Assembly: GCA_001600635.1 (NCBI GenBank)
Contig: BCKL01000005.1
Span: 251,581-315,580, forward strand
Direction: 5' to 3'
DNA from: Leucosporidium creatinivorum
Taxonomy: Eukaryota > Basidiomycota > Microbotryomycetes > Leucosporidiales > Leucosporidiaceae
DNA: 64,000 nucleotides
The notes below the pieces were generated by a model. It did no database searches, had not been told where the DNA came from, and was given only the letters and a program-made list of their open reading frames with translations. The translations under genes were made by a program, and so were the position numbers. How positions within the stretch are numbered: the first letter of the stretch is position 1; every line of letters begins with the position of its first letter. Positions 33,950 to 42,506 of the stretch are shown piece by piece.

Positions 33950-35206
33950 TCAAACGCTGATATCTGACTCGACACCTTTCTGCCGAGCAGCAGCTTTGAC
34001 CTGTTGCACCGCTTGCCCCGGCCAGTACTTGTTGGGCAAAATCGACGAGAGGCCGAAATAGAGAAGAGTTGTCTGCTGCAGGAGGTACGCGGCGGTCCCA
34101 TCGGCGGTGACTCCCTGCAATGAGGTCTTGCGAGTAGATCTCCCTTGAAGCATGCTGAACCACTCCAAACGCGGCATGCGAAGGAGACGGTCGAAGAGCG
34201 CGCTCGTATCGTGACCATGAAAGCCGATCTTGAGCACTTTGATGGCCTGGAGTTTGTCGAGGACGGCTTCGAGATAGTTCGAGTCGAAGACAGTAGCGCC
34301 ATCCGTGATGGTAAGCTGACGAAGGCGAGGTGCAATGGGAAGGAGGAAGGAGAATTGTGCAGGACCAGGCGTCGTGAACGAATCGACAGCGCTCAGGGTG
34401 AGCTTTGTGATGGTCGCTGCCGAGGCTCCGAGAATCTTGGACAGCTCCTCGGCGTACTTGAAGCTGTAGCCGATTGGGAACTCGAGGCCCTTGAGCGCCG
34501 GGAGACTCTGATGCTCGGCGAAGGGCTTTCCCGTCATCAGCCACAAGTTAGGAGCTTTCAGGGTCTTGAGGGTCGACCAGGAGCTCAGAAGACTATAACC
34601 AACCAAGAAAGTGAGCTTGCGAAGAGCGAGAGTGTAGCTTCCGACTCACCGGAAGAGAGTCGCCGAGTCAAGCGAGATCCGGCCGAGCAGTCTGACACGC
34701 TCCAGCTTGTTCAGGCTCTGCAGTGCTTCGACGAGAGGCTTTCCTAGCATATCGCCGCCGCGCCCCAGGCTCTTCGAGTCCGTGACGAAGCGCAGCGAGA
34801 GGTAGCTGGCGTCGGAGCAGGCGCGAACGAGTGAAGCGATGCGCGGGCCCCTCCCTGCTCCCTTGGTCTCGACTTCGATGTAGATCCTCTTTGGTGCTGC
34901 TCTGCTTGACTGGCGAATCGCTGTCGCGAGCTTCTCGGCCTGATGCGAGTTATCGACGAGCGCTTGGTTGTTGACCTCTGCTACGGCCCACCAATGTGCA
35001 GCAACTCGCCCAAAGGCAAGGCGAATCGCTCGCTCCACGTCTGCGGTCTCCACTTCCTCCAATGACAGCTCGAGGATCTGCTTAAGCGTCTCGGTGGGGA
35101 GGGAAGCGGCGGGAGAGTCGACGGGTTGCTGAGGGCGAGCGTTGGGCGTAGGAGCGGGTGGTGGAGTCGCAGAAGCTTCGGAGGAGGTGCTGAGAGAGCG
35201 GGCCAT
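33950..35206 (-). CDS. F-box/LRR-like protein B1
   Basis: Two exons (35206-34650, 34592-33950) give 399 aa. Partner of A1 in the inverted duplication. The F-box-like motif SLPTETLKQILELSLEE and the LRR part (KVLKIGFHGHD, LRQLTITDG) are intact. Differences from A1 cluster in the N-terminal 40 residues, the IYIEVETKGAG region and the last 60 residues (RLEWFSMLQG, YFGLSSILPNKYW), which is where substrate contacts would be expected in an LRR receptor. Start chosen by alignment with A1. Confidence 0.8.
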
Positions 35207-36175
35207 CTTCCTGCAGCGCGAGCCTGGCGAGCGGAGCGAGACGAGAAAAACGAGGTGAGCGCAAGAGAACAAGAGACGAAGCCGCTCTCGTTCGCTGGGT
35301 TGGAATCGAGTAGGGAATGGTCGGGAGCGTCTTGGATGCATCTGAAGATATGTTTTGCGCATCTTCGTGCTCCCATCAGCGCTGAAGGAGCCTGCAGATC
35401 CGACTACAGCTCGAGCTCGGCGATGATCTTTCCTTCGGCCGAAGCATCGCCAGACTCAGTCTCTCGGCTCGTAACTGTAGCCCTTCCTCGCTATTGAACA
35501 GGATGCATGATGCGGGCGCTTCGGGGTGGAAGCCGTTCCACCCTCACTCACTCGACCAAGTCCGTACGAGATGGCCGAGTCGAGCATGGTCGCGACTCCG
35601 TTGGTTCCGTACCAAGCGGCGCCGCGAAGAGGTTGCTCGCTGCGCCTGTACCAGGCCACTGAAATCAACGAGAAGAGTGGAAGACAAGCAGCCTCGAAGA
35701 AGCCGAGGAGGAACCTGGTGCCGACGAGCGAGCCAAAGTTGTTGGAAGCGGCCATTCCGCAGAGCGAGACTCCCCTTGTAGATGTACAGAAGCCTTCACG
35801 AGACTGACGAGCTACATAAGGTCATTGTTATATCTCCTGCCCAGTACCGAAGCCTTTCTACACGCAGTACCCCCGCGACAAATCATCGCCGAGCTCTCAG
35901 ACCACCTTCGAGCCGTCCTTGTCCGTCGCCGCCGACTCCTTGCTGTCGCCATCCGAGCGCCCACTAGCTGAGGTTTCGGCCGAGCCCACGAGAGGTAAAT
36001 CCTCCGAGCTCGGATCCTTAAGTTCTTGTCGAAGCTCTCAGGCAAGTCTGCGGCCGCCGTGAAGGAGGGTCAGCCGGGAAGCGGCTAGCGAGGCAGTGAG
36101 CTACTCACCCGACACGATGGATAAAACCTCCGAGTGTCAATACATCCTTCCCTCGCTCTCCCCTCCCCCCTCGGC
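35207..36175. other. Intergenic with a transporter-exon fragment
   Basis: Apart from the transporter fragment at 35558-35785 (listed separately), I see no gene here. 35800-36175 contains mixed sequence and the 3' flank of the GGCT-like gene. Confidence 0.5.
35558..35785 (-). pseudogene. Single-exon fragment of a Dal5-family transporter gene
   Basis: This segment is closely similar to exon 8 of the transporter at 49075-51548 (50349-50577), including GMAASNNFGSLVGTRFLLGFFEAA and PLRGAAWYGTNGVATML. It even keeps the exon's upstream splice junction (CTTGTAGAT versus CTGTAGAT). None of the other ten exons are nearby. The copy differs by a few substitutions, so it is a fairly young segmental copy stranded just outside inverted arm B. 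Confidence 0.85.
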
Positions 36176-37550
36176 TCACTCCCCCTTAATCTTTCCTCCT
36201 CCTCCACTATTCGTCCCTTCCCCCTCATTCCAATAACCACTCCCCATCACGCCCCTCAACACTCTCTCCGTCCCTCTAAGGAACCCCCAACTCCTCCTCT
36301 CCACCCACCTGCCCACTCTCCCCCATCCCACACTCTCACCGAACGCCTTCTTCGCCAACGATGTCGGTAGATGGATCAGGAGAAAAGGCGGGAGAAGGAG
36401 GAAGGTGAATAGGTATGAGGTGGCTGATTTGAGGAGAGTGGAAGGGGCGTAAGGACGGAGGAGGGAGAGGTGCCCGAGGTAGGGTTGCGAGAGGGTCGAG
36501 AAAAAGGCGCCGAGGAGGACGAGGCGGAGGTATCTATGCCAATTCACGACGGGTCGTCAGCTCCTCTCCACCTCCTCCTTCTCACCGCGACGCGAACCGA
36601 AGAAGTGAGAGAGCACAAAACTTACTTAGCAGTAGGCTGCAACCCACTTGCCCTAGCCTCCTCCTCCACCACAATTGGGCAATCCGCGACCAAGCTATCG
36701 AGCTGCTTCGAGGAATCGCCTTTGTCGAAGACGATGCAGTGGACGGGGACTACTTCGTACGCCCGAGCGGCTGTTGCTGAGGAGAGCCGAGGTTCGGGGG
36801 TGTCGTCGTCGGAGGAGGAGGAGGGGGAGGGAGAGAAGTTCATGACGCTTTGCCAGTGCTGTTCGGTGAGCTCGTAGGCTACTCCCTGTTTGCGTACCAA
36901 AGATGAGGGTCAGCAAACGAGCGAATCGACCGAGAAGCTCCTCCGAATCGGCTCGGCGCTCGTTCGAACTCACCTCCAACCTCGGGGGCAATTCCCCCGT
37001 AAACTCCAAACCGGGACAGCACCTCTCCCAGACCCATTTCCTATACTCCCTATTTGCCTCCTTCTGCTCCCTACTCATTCCCTCCGCTCCCTCGCCTCCG
37101 AGTCCCGACCATCCCGAATCATTGACGCCCTCGACAATCGCACTGGTGAAGCACGGCTCGAGGTACGGCAGCCCGCGCATGTCGAAAGAGAGGAAGGCGC
37201 TGGGGACTAGGACGGTGTGCGACGAGAGAGGTTTCGTTGGTCCTAGGCGGGAGGCGAGGAGTTTGGCTGGTTGTTGGGACGGGACGGTGGGAGCGGCGTG
37301 CGTCAGCCGATGAATCCTGTAAGTAGCTGCTTCCTCGGCAAAAATCCCTGAAGCAGCTGAGCCCTACTGCAGCTGTAACAGCTCCGCACGATGCCCGGCC
37401 CTTTCGTTCACACGAAGTCGCAGAGCTCGAGCGGGGGGGCCATTGCGGAGGCAGAGGACGAGGAAGAGATTACGTACGATGCAAAGCAGCTCCATAGGCG
37501 AGGTAATACCTCTTCGGCGGTCCCTCTGTGCTGTCGTCGAGCTGAGCCAT
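36176..37550 (-). CDS. Gamma-glutamylcyclotransferase-like protein with membrane tail
   Basis: Looks like a fungal GGCT-fold protein, a family that releases 5-oxoproline from gamma-glutamyl peptides. Four exons (37550-37474, 37316-36974, 36885-36626, 36533-36176) give 345 aa. The N-terminus has RYYLAYGAALHRT in place of the family's YGSNL loop. Other landmarks are VLVPSAFLSFDMRGLPYLEPCFTSA split over a strand pair, and PPRLEGVAYELTEQHW. Residues about 229-300 add two hydrophobic stretches (LVLLGAFFSTLSQPY and SYLFTFLLLPPFLLIH), so the protein is likely membrane-bound. Losing the S-N pair of the substrate loop raises doubt about catalysis. Assignment is from motif order; the GTAATC donor of intron 1 is unusual but needed for the frame. 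Confidence 0.75.
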
Positions 37551-38344
37551 TCTGTGTCGGGGCTGAGAGAAGAGCGAAGAGAGAGGGAGAAGGCCGAGGG
37601 AGACGCGACGTGCAAATTGGGCGTTTGACAGGGATTGGGCGAGTAGGCGGGAGGCGAGCTGGTAAGAAGACGAGTCGAGTGAGCTGCAGGAGAGGGAGAG
37701 AGGGAGAGAGTTTGATGCTCGCCCTCTGCCGCCCGCCGAAGCTGCCGAGACGCTTTGGACTCCCCATCCCTGCACGTGCGCTCGAGCTGGATGACCATGT
37801 AGTAGTGCTGAGCGCTACCTAAGATCAACGACGAGCTGCTTAAAAGTGCTGATGGTCGTCTGCGAGCTGGAGCAGGCCAGCAACGTCCGAAGCGAGTTGA
37901 GCATGCTTCTGGTGCTCTGCGAGCCGGGAAGAGATTGATGGTGATGATGCTGAGGTATAGCCACCAGCTGTAGGCTTCGCATGCTGTTCGTTGGTGTCTG
38001 TCAGGGTGCGAGACGACGAGGCAAGGGAGAAGAAGAAGGAGCGAGAGATTAGAATCGAGCTAGCGCGAGCCCAGCGATAAGGGTCGACTTTCACGGAGCG
38101 GGGGAAAGGGTACGTAGTGGGGTGTATTATGTAGCAAGTGTCTGTAAGCTACTCGATGGAACATCTCCTCCTTCTCCCGCCTCTTCCCTCCCAAGGCGAC
38201 CAGCGCCGAGCCTCCGCGCCGAGCCGCTCTGCAGCGATAGTAACGCGACCTGCAGGTGCAAAAAAAGCTCATCAGCGCAGCGCTACATCTCGGAACCTCC
38301 TCCACCGCTCAGGCAGGCCCAGCTCACCGCCTCCCTCGCTCTTC
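37551..38344. other. Intergenic; possible small spliced minus-strand gene
   Basis: 794 bp. A minus-strand frame from about 37990 to 37820 (starting MRSLQLVAIP, ending TFKQLVVDLR) and an overlapping one (NEQHAKPTAGGYTS, LASDVAGLLQLADDHQHF, 38094-37840) both look mildly protein-like, but neither gives a convincing gene or known domain. I leave it uncalled. Confidence 0.35.
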
Positions 38345-39436
38345 TCAAAGCTTCCTCATCATCCTATCCGCCTCCTTCATCCTCCCCGTCACCCTATCTG
38401 CACCCTTATCCAAATCATCCAACAGCTCATCATGCACCGCCAACTCCTGGTTGATCATCTCCCCCAGCGCCCTCTGCCTCCGAAGTGCAGCAGTGAGGGA
38501 GTCGAGCTTGGAATCCTGTTCGGCGACGTAGGTTTGTTGGAGGGTGAGCAGGCCGGCGTTGTCGAGGGGTCGAGTTTCTGAGGTCTCGCCCCTGGTGGTG
38601 GGCGTGGAGGAGGAGGAGGCGCCGAGCACTCGGGAGGGAGCTTTGTCGGCGAAGAGAGCGTTTCGTTCGGCGCTAGGAGTTTCGGCAAAGACGTGTCCAC
38701 CATCCTTCTTGCCCGACCCCACTCTCGGCGCCTCACTCGCAATCTTGCCCAGTACCTCAGCCTCATCCTGCAACCTCCCCAGCATCTCACTCCTCCTCCC
38801 CAATTCCCCCTGCATCATTCCACCCTTGGCCAACCCTTCCAACCCCACCATCAATCCACTCAACCTCTTGACCAACTGGACCAACCCCCTCTTCCCCTCC
38901 ATATTCATACTATGCGCCTCAGCCCTCGAGCTCAATATCAACGCATCCCTCTGCGCGAAGCTTGCTCTCAACTCCCTCGCCAACGCCGAGAGCTCCCCTT
39001 GCTCGACGAGCCAGGAGGAGGAGGTGAATACCGGCGGTTGATCCGAGGTAGGGGCGGCTAGGAACTCTCGGAGAGATCGGGCGCCGCTCCAGCGAGGGTC
39101 TTTGGAGGCTACGAGGCCGCGAAGCCAGCGCTCCAGTCCCGCTCTCCTTTCGACGAGTTGGGGTTCGGTCAGAGTGCCCGAGGAGAGCAAGGGGATGCTG
39201 ATGATGCTCCAATCCGACGTCCTCTTGGATGGTAAAGTACCAGGCGGTGTTTCCCCAATCTCGGTGGTGAGAGCCGAGTGGAGGGTGAGGAAATCGGAGT
39301 AGCGATGGGGGAGGGTGTAGGAATGGGTAGGCGTGGTGATGGTGATATGGTAGACTGTGTGTGGTGGGGTCGGGGTGGTGCGGGTAGAGTGGGAGGGGAT
39401 CGAGACGCTTTGGAGGAGGGAGGAGGCGGGGTTCAT
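38345..39436 (-). CDS. VAM7: Vam7-like vacuolar SNARE (PX + Qc-SNARE)
   Basis: Soluble SNARE for vacuole and late endosome fusion; its PX domain binds phosphatidylinositol 3-phosphate. One exon, 363 aa, close to yeast Vam7 (316). The PX domain (about 1-130) shows HRYSDFLTLHSAL, the Arg-Tyr-x-x-Phe motif that contacts the lipid, and LERRAGLERWLR-like sequence. The C-terminal 65 residues form a SNARE motif (LLTLQQTYVAEQDSKLDSL, then MINQELAVHDELL) with Gln at the zero layer, so Qc type. There is no membrane anchor, as in Vam7. The ATG at 39436 precedes a typical PX N-terminus. Confidence 0.9.
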   Translation of the reverse strand: MNPASSLLQSVSIPSHSTRTTPTPPHTVYHITITTPTHSYTLPHRYSDFLTLHSALTTEIGETPPGTLPSKRTSDWSIISIPLLSSGTLTEPQLVERRAGLERWLRGLVASKDPRWSGARSLREFLAAPTSDQPPVFTSSSWLVEQGELSALARELRASFAQRDALILSSRAEAHSMNMEGKRGLVQLVKRLSGLMVGLEGLAKGGMMQGELGRRSEMLGRLQDEAEVLGKIASEAPRVGSGKKDGGHVFAETPSAERNALFADKAPSRVLGASSSSTPTTRGETSETRPLDNAGLLTLQQTYVAEQDSKLDSLTAALRRQRALGEMINQELAVHDELLDDLDKGADRVTGRMKEADRMMRKL

Positions 39437-39986
39437 TTGCTGCTGTCGAGGAGGGGAGCGGGGATGACGGGTGACGCAGGGTGTAGGAAGGTGGCGAGTG
39501 CCAGGCGCGAAGAGAGTGCAGTGCTGTAGGGTAATAGCTCTTGTGGGTGCTTCGACGAGGGCGAGGAGAGTCTGTGAGAGGAGGAGGATGGGTCAGCCGA
39601 CGAGAGCGAGACGCGTGGGCCTCGCCTGCGCTCTGTAGCAGAGCAAGCAATAGGAGAGCAGTGAGCAGCTTACTGTCCTGTAGAAGAGCTGTAACACGAG
39701 CGAGCAAGCAGAGAGAGAGAGAAGCGACGAGCGAGACGAGCAAGACGAGGCGAGAGGGAGAGAGACGCGAGACGCTCCTCCCCTTGCGAACAACTTGGAA
39801 GAGAGGGGGGAGGGTGATCGACTACAGACAGAGCAGAGGAGCTCATGCCAAGAGATCAGAGTGACATATAAGGCTACAGCTCTGCTCTGACCACTTCTGT
39901 ACTCTGCTCTACCCCTCTCCCCTCTCCCCTCTCTCTCTCACTCCTACCACACCCTTCTCCAGCGAGAGCCTTCACCCTTTCTTGGA
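39437..39986. promoter_or_regulatory. Divergent promoter region of VAM7 and the chromodomain-like gene
   Basis: 550 bp between two divergent starts. It has purine-rich tracts towards VAM7 and a pyrimidine-rich run (about 39905-39970) just before the plus gene. No other feature seen. Confidence 0.5.
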
Positions 39987-40962
39987 ATGCCCTCTAAATC
40001 TACCTCTGCTCCTGCTCAGCCAGCCCCAGAGACCTGGCCTATCAAACGCCATGTGAGTTCCCTCGGCGCCGACTCGGAGAGGCTCCGAGGCTCCTTCTCT
40101 CTCGCCACCCGCTCACCTTGGCTTCCTACCTCTCGCGCTGCGCTATCAGGTCGATGAGAAGGGAAACCAAGTCCTCATCGAGTGGGCTGGGGAGGATTTA
40201 GAAGGCAATCCCTGGCCTCTACAGTGGGTGAGTCTCGACCCGAGCCTTTCGCTCGTCCTCGACGGCCTGCTGACACTCCCTCTCTGCCGGCAGATCCCCA
40301 AGTCCGACCTAGTCTTCCCTCCTTCTTCTCCTCCCACTTCTCCCGTGAAGCAGCAGCCCAACGAGATCAAGCCCAAACCCGTCAAGAAGGAATCGAAACC
40401 CAAGCCAGCCTCCGTGCTCGCCGAGAGCCTGAGACCTCTCGGCTCGAGGTGGAGCGCTCGTCTCGCTAACAAGGCTGGTCACGGCGAGACGACGAGTACT
40501 ATCGAGGAGGAGGAGAGGTTAGTCGAGCAGCCCGAGACTATGGCCAAGCGGGAGCAGCAGCAGCAGGACGAATCGACCTCGCCCTCGCCGGCGGCGGCGA
40601 CCACCTCCTCCTGCCGCCACTCCTTCCTCGCCGACGTCGAGGCCGAGGACGTCAAGCCCATGCTCTCGATTTCTCCTCCCCCTTCGACGAGAACCTCCCT
40701 CGCGCCTCCCCCCTCTCCCTCCTTCTCCTCCCTGGCCATCAAACCTGCCGCGGCGCCGACGAACCCCCTCCCTTCCTCGCCGTTCCTCCCTCTAGCCTTC
40801 TCCTCTCCCGTCCGTCCTCGCTGCGAGCACGTCTCTCTCTTCTCCCACTACTCCAACCTCACCTCCACCTCCACCGCCACCGTCTGCCCCTGCCCCCTCG
40901 ACGGAGCCGAGACGCCCTTGATCCTCTCCTCCTCGGCGCCGGGCTCGCCGGGTGGTCGCTGA
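39987..40962 (+). CDS. Chromodomain-like protein
   Basis: Three exons (39987-40052, 40150-40227, 40294-40962) give 270 aa. Residues about 16-56 (WPIKRHVDEKGNQVLIEWAG, then NPWPLQWIPKSDLV) follow the chromodomain pattern: an initial hydrophobic strand, the Y/V-L-I-E-W core and the W-x-P end strand. The aromatic cage is partly kept (two Trp). The rest is Ser/Pro-rich and disordered, without a chromoshadow domain. A chromatin or retroelement-derived origin cannot be told apart; the spliced structure and lack of pol domains favour a host gene. Histone binding is inferred, not shown. Confidence 0.7.
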
Positions 40963-41343
40963 GGGCCGGAGAGGATGGAGGAGAGGAGAAGGACGGCGAG
41001 ACGAAAAGGGAAGTTGTGGCTTGTGCTTTGGACGAGAGGGAGGGCGGTGCTGAGGGTGCGAGAGAGGGAGGGTGTGCTTCGGCAAAGCTTGAGCCAAGGA
41101 GGGCGAGGGGAGGGGTGCTTGTTGAGTGCTCGGAGATGCGTGAATGCATCCTGTTTGTGCTTTGTACCTCTTGTGGTGTGAGCGAATATGGCCAATCCGG
41201 AGCAGAGAGCGCGCGCGTCCAAAGCAAAGAGCAGACAAAGAGCATCGCCGAGCTCCCGCTCTCCCTCCCTCTCGACTCCTCGTAGCGTATCAACGTCCTA
41301 TCATATCAAGCACGCCTCCCTATCCACCCGTTCTCACTCTCAC
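40963..41343. other. Convergent 3' intergenic region
   Basis: 381 bp between the chromodomain-like gene (+) and a membrane protein gene (-). No gene or repeat recognised. Confidence 0.5.
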
Positions 41344-42119
41344 TCACTCATCCACCGCATCCTCCCTCACCCTCATCTCCACCTCCGCCATCGCAGCCAT
41401 CTCGGCGCGCTTCTTCTCCTCCTCAGCCTGCGCTTGAAACGATTCGATAGCGAGTTCTGCTCCAGGAACTCGGTCAATCAGCACTGAGAAGAGATCGACG
41501 GAGGAGAGAAGAGGGAGAGAACGTACTAGGCAAGAACACCGCGAGTACGAGGATACAGAGCGCCGAAAGTCGGACGTTGAGAGGCGGGAGGGCGCCGACT
41601 TGGTTTCGGGCCCACCTGGCGGGGCAGGGCGGTCGGATCAGCCACAGCGGAGGGGAGGAAGAAAAGCTGACGCACGCACCAGCTGAAATCCCCTAACCAC
41701 CACCCGACGCCCATCCGCCTCAACCCAGCCTCCTGCTTCGCCGGCTCCTCGCTCCACCCCAACCTCGCGTACACCCAATGCAGGCTAGTCACCACACTGA
41801 TCAGCTGCCAGGGAACGCTGAGGAGGACTGTCGAATGGCTGAGGCTTTTGCCGAGGGCGAGGAGGGAGGAGTGGCAAGGCGTGAATCCGAGTTTGGCGAT
41901 CCACTCGATGAGAGAAGGTGGCAGGAGTTGCAAAGCGTCGAGGAGGAGGGAAAAGTAGAGAAAGAGGGGGGCGAGGAGGATGAGTAGGAGGAGGGTGAGG
42001 AGGGGGAGGAGGAGCAGACCGAGCGGGAGCCAGACGGTGAGGTAGCGCGAGACTCGGAGGGCGAGGGCGCGGTGAGTGCTGGTGCTGGGAGGAGTGGGAG
42101 GAGACTTGTCGGAGCTCAT
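41344..42119 (-). CDS. Uncharacterised membrane protein
   Basis: Not recognised. Three exons (42119-41680, 41615-41527, 41468-41344) give 217 aa. A long hydrophobic block (VWLPLGLLLLPLLTLLLLI, then LAPLFLYFSLLLDAL) is at residues 23-60, a weaker segment (HSTVLLSVPWQLISVV) near 90, and a third (ALCILVLAVFLPIPG) near 165. The tail is a charged helix (AEEEKKRAEMAAMAEVEM). The last intron's acceptor is CGAG rather than CAG by my reading; a branch-like TTGACC precedes it. ATG chosen at 42119; the upstream frame has no ATG. Confidence 0.7.
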
Positions 42120-42506
42120 CACCAAGAGCTGTCGACGAGACGAGCAAGAGACGAGACGAGACGAGAATGTGGCAGGAGGGAGAGAGGCGAAAGTGATGGG
42201 CGGGCGAGAGATGAAGGCTCGGTGCGGTGCGAGGGGTTGCTGAAGGGGTACAGAGAGCTCGGAAGGGGTGTATTGAGACTATAGTTGAATTATGATGCAG
42301 CTTTGTAAGCGGGAAATGAAGCTACAGAGCCCTGCAGCGCCTCCGAACCGCTGGGCGCTAATTCGAACAAGAAACTGCTTACCCGTCCAATTCGCGACTA
42401 AATAGATGCCCAATTGACCCGCCCTTGCCCTCCCTCGCTTCCTCTCTCCCTCTCCTCGTCTCTCCTCTCCCGCCTCGTACCTCGCTACACACACACCAGA
42501 GCAGGG
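42120..42506. promoter_or_regulatory. Divergent promoter region before beta-COP
   Basis: 387 bp between divergent starts. About 42410-42500 is a CT-rich leader directly upstream of the beta-COP ATG. Confidence 0.5.

Larger units (their letters stand above)
31856..35206. repeat. Inverted duplication, arm B
   Basis: Reverse-oriented counterpart of 17467-20814. It contains the truncated A3 start, family X copy B and F-box gene B1 in mirrored order. The two arms are separated by 11 kb that holds four core genes and the C1/C2 pair. Confidence 0.9.

Noticed and set aside
37364-37828. 154-codon minus-strand frame overlapping the 5' end of the GGCT-like gene
   Set aside because: Ser/Arg-rich, no motif, and it overlaps the conserved first exon in another frame.
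39987-40962. Chromodomain-like gene as part of an LTR retrotransposon
   Set aside because: No reverse transcriptase, integrase or flanking repeats were found, and the gene has introns, so it is treated as a host gene.
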